DNA from: Mageeibacillus sp. UBA6980
Lineage (GTDB): Bacteria; Bacillota; Clostridia; Saccharofermentanales; Saccharofermentanaceae
Direction of reading: 5' to 3'
Assembly (NCBI GenBank): GCA_002450095.1
Contig: DJYK01000028.1
Coordinates: 62,001-126,000 of the forward strand
DNA: 64,000 nt
Shown: positions 61,564 to 64,000 of the stretch, in pieces
Layout of the letters: each line of letters begins with the position of its first letter
Numbering within the stretch: position 1 is the stretch's first letter
Notes under the pieces: model-generated
The model's database searches: none
What the model saw: the letters and a program-made list of their open reading frames with translations, nothing else
Told to the model about the DNA's origin: nothing
Position numbers and translations under genes: made by a program

Positions 61564-64000
61564 CTGATAATACGACCTCCGGAGCGGGTTCAGGCTTTTT
61601 GCTTCTTATCCTGCCGTAAGCCGTTACGGCGACAAATGCCGTGATCCCTGCAACCGTTACGAATAAGGACTCCGTGAATCCTTCCGGAACATACTGTAAA
61701 GAGACCTCGTGTGTCCCCGCATCAAGATACACTCCGCACAGCGCATCTCCCACGGAAACGAGTTCTGGCTCTTTTCCGTCAACCGTAAGTCTGAATCCTT
61801 CGGCATACGGGATGGTAAGGAGCATAAATCCTCCGTCACCGGCATCGATTATCCCTCTTAACGTATTATCGTCGTAATACGTGACATTCAATTGTCTTTG
61901 ACCGAGATAAGATATTGCTTCTTCATAGCCTTCCTGATTAAGCTCATATGTGTAAACGTGCAAAGTGCCCGCAGGGGTATTGTTATAATCGACCGTGACG
62001 GTTATCGGGACTCCGGTAAACTCACCGAGATATATAGTCTGAAAGCTTCTTATCTCATAATTTGCCGTATCCGCTCCGCCCGTACTGATCTTAACGTGTC
62101 CGCCCTTCGAGCAGTCTGCATAGATATAGACATCCGCGCCGATATCGGCATTGTCGACCGTTATCGTAAAAGATGATTCGGAGCCTGAGTTGGTCACATT
62201 ATATGTAAAGGAGTTCCCCGTCCTTCCCGTAAAGGTAAGACCGGTCTGCTCTACCGAATACGCATCTATCGGAAGATAGACATCCGCCTCAACTCCCATG
62301 GCTCTTATCCAGTTATTGGTCTTGACGAAGACATCTCCTCCGACGGAAGAAGGATCGTAGGTTATGATATCCGGGTTCGTCATAAATCCCACGCTTAACG
62401 CATCCGGATTATCGTAGAAGGAGACACCGTTTACGGTCTCGGAACCGCTGTAAAATCCGGGAAGAGACGAAGTCTCCTGTATGGCGGCAAAAGTCCTGAT
62501 ACCGAGAACGGAAGCCGTTACGCGGGTAAGCCCCGCATTTCTCAATCCGTTTATGCCGTTGTTGTGGAAGCCGAAGTTTCTCATATACTTAACAAAACTC
62601 TCTCGCGCGGTCGATGAGAAGATGGACATGCCCTTTACATCGTATACCGACTGGATGTCGCAGATAAAATTCGGATACAGTTCGGTCCTCTCGAAGCGGT
62701 TGTGCCCTTCCGCCGACTCCGCCTCCAGAGCATAATCGTGAATGACGGCTCTGTTCTTGCCGTAGAATTCGTAACCCGTAAAGCCCTCGTGTTCCGCTAC
62801 CCTTCCGATCGTAAACGCCGCAGCAGTTACGCTCTCGGCGAGCATGCTTATCGTAAGCACCCACATAAGGACCGCGGACTCCGATGAATCGGACTTAACT
62901 ATCTTACCTAAGATGACGGACTGTATGATGAGGAACATGACCGACAGACCGATCTGCTGATACCCTTCATTTCCGGTCCCGAACTTCTCGTAAAGAAGAA
63001 TGAATGCACCTGCACTGACACAAACGGAAGCAATCTGTCCCGGCGTAAAGGTCTTAAGCACTCTTATGGTCATAAACGCGATCAGTACGACCAGGAAGCT
63101 CAGCATATAAGATTGCCTGTAAGGGATCTGATTCGGGAAATGCATGCCGTGCCAGATGAAGTTCAGAGTCCTTGTGGAAAAACTCATATACATAAACACG
63201 AGCATGAATCCGAAGCCGATCTTCTTACGAAGAGTGATGCCCGAAGACGATGATGCCATAAAGAACAGCGGGAGCATCAGGACCGCGACCGTTCCGCAGG
63301 CAACATTCGCCATACCGTCCCTTATATTCGGATTGGCGCTGACGAGGAACCTGCCGAGAAAATCGAAAAGGTTTGACGTCGGTGCAAAATCCAAGGGAAA
63401 TTCGTCTCCGGTTGCGGAAGAATGCTGAAGTATAAGATATGTCGGAACTGTTATGACGGCCGATATCGCACCTGCGATCAGCGAACCTAAAGCGAACCTT
63501 CCGGCGCATGCGAAGAACGATCCTGTCGTGATATCATCATTGTCCGTGAAGGCAAAGTACAGAACGACAGAGAAGAATACCAGGAATATGCAGATCATAT
63601 AACCCGAGTAATAGTTTGACGATATGGTCAGGGCAAGCGAGAGTATATAGAGCGTGTACTTACGCTCCGTAAAGAGCTTAAGAAGTCCGAGACAGATCAA
63701 CGGCAGCAATACGAAAGCATCGCACCACATGATGTTCCAGAAATCGGTAAGAAACCAACCGCAAAGAGCATATGCGACGCCGAAGCAGCAGGTCAGAAGA
63801 TCGTACTTACGGTAATCGATCCTCGACAGCAGAAGTGTCATGAACAAAGATGCGAGTCCGGCCCTTAACGCGGTTATCAATGCCACAAAAACAGGAAGAG
63901 CCTTATAAGGGAAAAATACCGCCAGAAGATTCAAAGGACTTGCACAGTAATTGGCGAACACCGCATAGTATTCATTGCCGAGTCCCGAGTCCCACGAATA
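61547..64000 (-). CDS. YfhO-family membrane protein, 5' end cut by window edge
   Basis: At least 817 residues; the frame is open to the right edge, so the true start is outside. The visible N terminus YSWDSGLGNEYYAVFANYCASPLNLL fits the YfhO pattern. Helices follow (~20-480), including FGVAYALCGWFLTDFWNIMWCD, then a long beta domain with YDDNTLRGIIDAGDGGFMLLTIPYAEG and a final helix. YfhO-like proteins help glycosylate lipoteichoic acid in Bacillus. Confidence 0.88.
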   Translation of the reverse strand, partial: YSWDSGLGNEYYAVFANYCASPLNLLAVFFPYKALPVFVALITALRAGLASLFMTLLLSRIDYRKYDLLTCCFGVAYALCGWFLTDFWNIMWCDAFVLLPLICLGLLKLFTERKYTLYILSLALTISSNYYSGYMICIFLVFFSVVLYFAFTDNDDITTGSFFACAGRFALGSLIAGAISAVITVPTYLILQHSSATGDEFPLDFAPTSNLFDFLGRFLVSANPNIRDGMANVACGTVAVLMLPLFFMASSSSGITLRKKIGFGFMLVFMYMSFSTRTLNFIWHGMHFPNQIPYRQSYMLSFLVVLIAFMTIRVLKTFTPGQIASVCVSAGAFILLYEKFGTGNEGYQQIGLSVMFLIIQSVILGKIVKSDSSESAVLMWVLTISMLAESVTAAAFTIGRVAEHEGFTGYEFYGKNRAVIHDYALEAESAEGHNRFERTELYPNFICDIQSVYDVKGMSIFSSTARESFVKYMRNFGFHNNGINGLRNAGLTRVTASVLGIRTFAAIQETSSLPGFYSGSETVNGVSFYDNPDALSVGFMTNPDIITYDPSSVGGDVFVKTNNWIRAMGVEADVYLPIDAYSVEQTGLTFTGRTGNSFTYNVTNSGSESSFTITVDNADIGADVYIYADCSKGGHVKISTGGADTANYEIRSFQTIYLGEFTGVPITVTVDYNNTPAGTLHVYTYELNQEGYEEAISYLGQRQLNVTYYDDNTLRGIIDAGDGGFMLLTIPYAEGFRLTVDGKEPELVSVGDALCGVYLDAGTHEVSLQYVPEGFTESLFVTVAGITAFVAVTAYGRIRSKKPEPAPEVVLSDEQGE

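Overview
The window reads as a chromosomal segment of an anaerobic Clostridia-type Firmicute, probably from the gut or rumen. The evidence is strong Shine-Dalgarno sites, sigma-A-like promoters, a Gram-positive type IV pilus locus, DUF4214 surface proteins, a secreted GH53 galactanase, type II pantothenate kinase and HemZ. I cannot name genus or species.

Layout. Bases 1-12.7 kb hold lipid and signalling genes (an acyl-CoA synthetase cut by the left edge, PlsC, a DHH phosphoesterase, an EAL protein, a SpoIIE-type phosphatase), then a divergent glycan pair: a modular GH53 galactanase and a GH3 lipoprotein. A second EAL protein and tRNA-Pro(TGG) follow. The tRNA is the attachment site of a 5.6-kb island (14874-20454), bounded by a perfect 24-bp copy of the tRNA 3' end and by paired 9-bp direct repeats near both ends. 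Inside are an integrase remnant, a decayed type III toxin-antitoxin locus (ToxN/AbiQ family, with a pseudoknot RNA antitoxin), a ribbon-helix-helix regulator, two membrane-protein genes sharing a 123-bp duplicated promoter and start, and a DUF4214 surface protein.

From 20.5 to 24.5 kb is a second accessory patch: two translationally coupled lipoproteins between partial copies of a small membrane-protein gene, and an Imm3-like immunity gene with an inverted remnant. From 25 to 43 kb are mostly ordinary genes: an acetyltransferase, a lipase, acyltransferases, a Mg2+ transporter MgtE behind a leader ORF and a hairpin that hides its ribosome binding site, tandem 644-residue membrane proteins, a GT2 glycosyltransferase, HemZ, a DUF3810 protein and CoaW.

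From 43 to 58.2 kb lies the type IV pilus region on the minus strand in three apparent transcription units: pilB-pilT-pilC-pilM-pilN-pilO, a separately promoted and terminated major pilin, and three minor prepilins. A convergent yebC cluster and a PilX-like gene follow. The window closes with a DEDDh exonuclease and two YfhO-like membrane proteins, the last cut by the right edge.

The most noteworthy items are the broken type III toxin-antitoxin locus with covarying antitoxin repeats, the tRNA-Pro island itself, the mgtE leader, the 123-bp duplicated 5' cassette, a 32-bp perfect palindrome beside the major pilin promoter, and mirrored leaderless promoters at 37.9 kb. All identifications come from reading motifs by eye; no database search was run.
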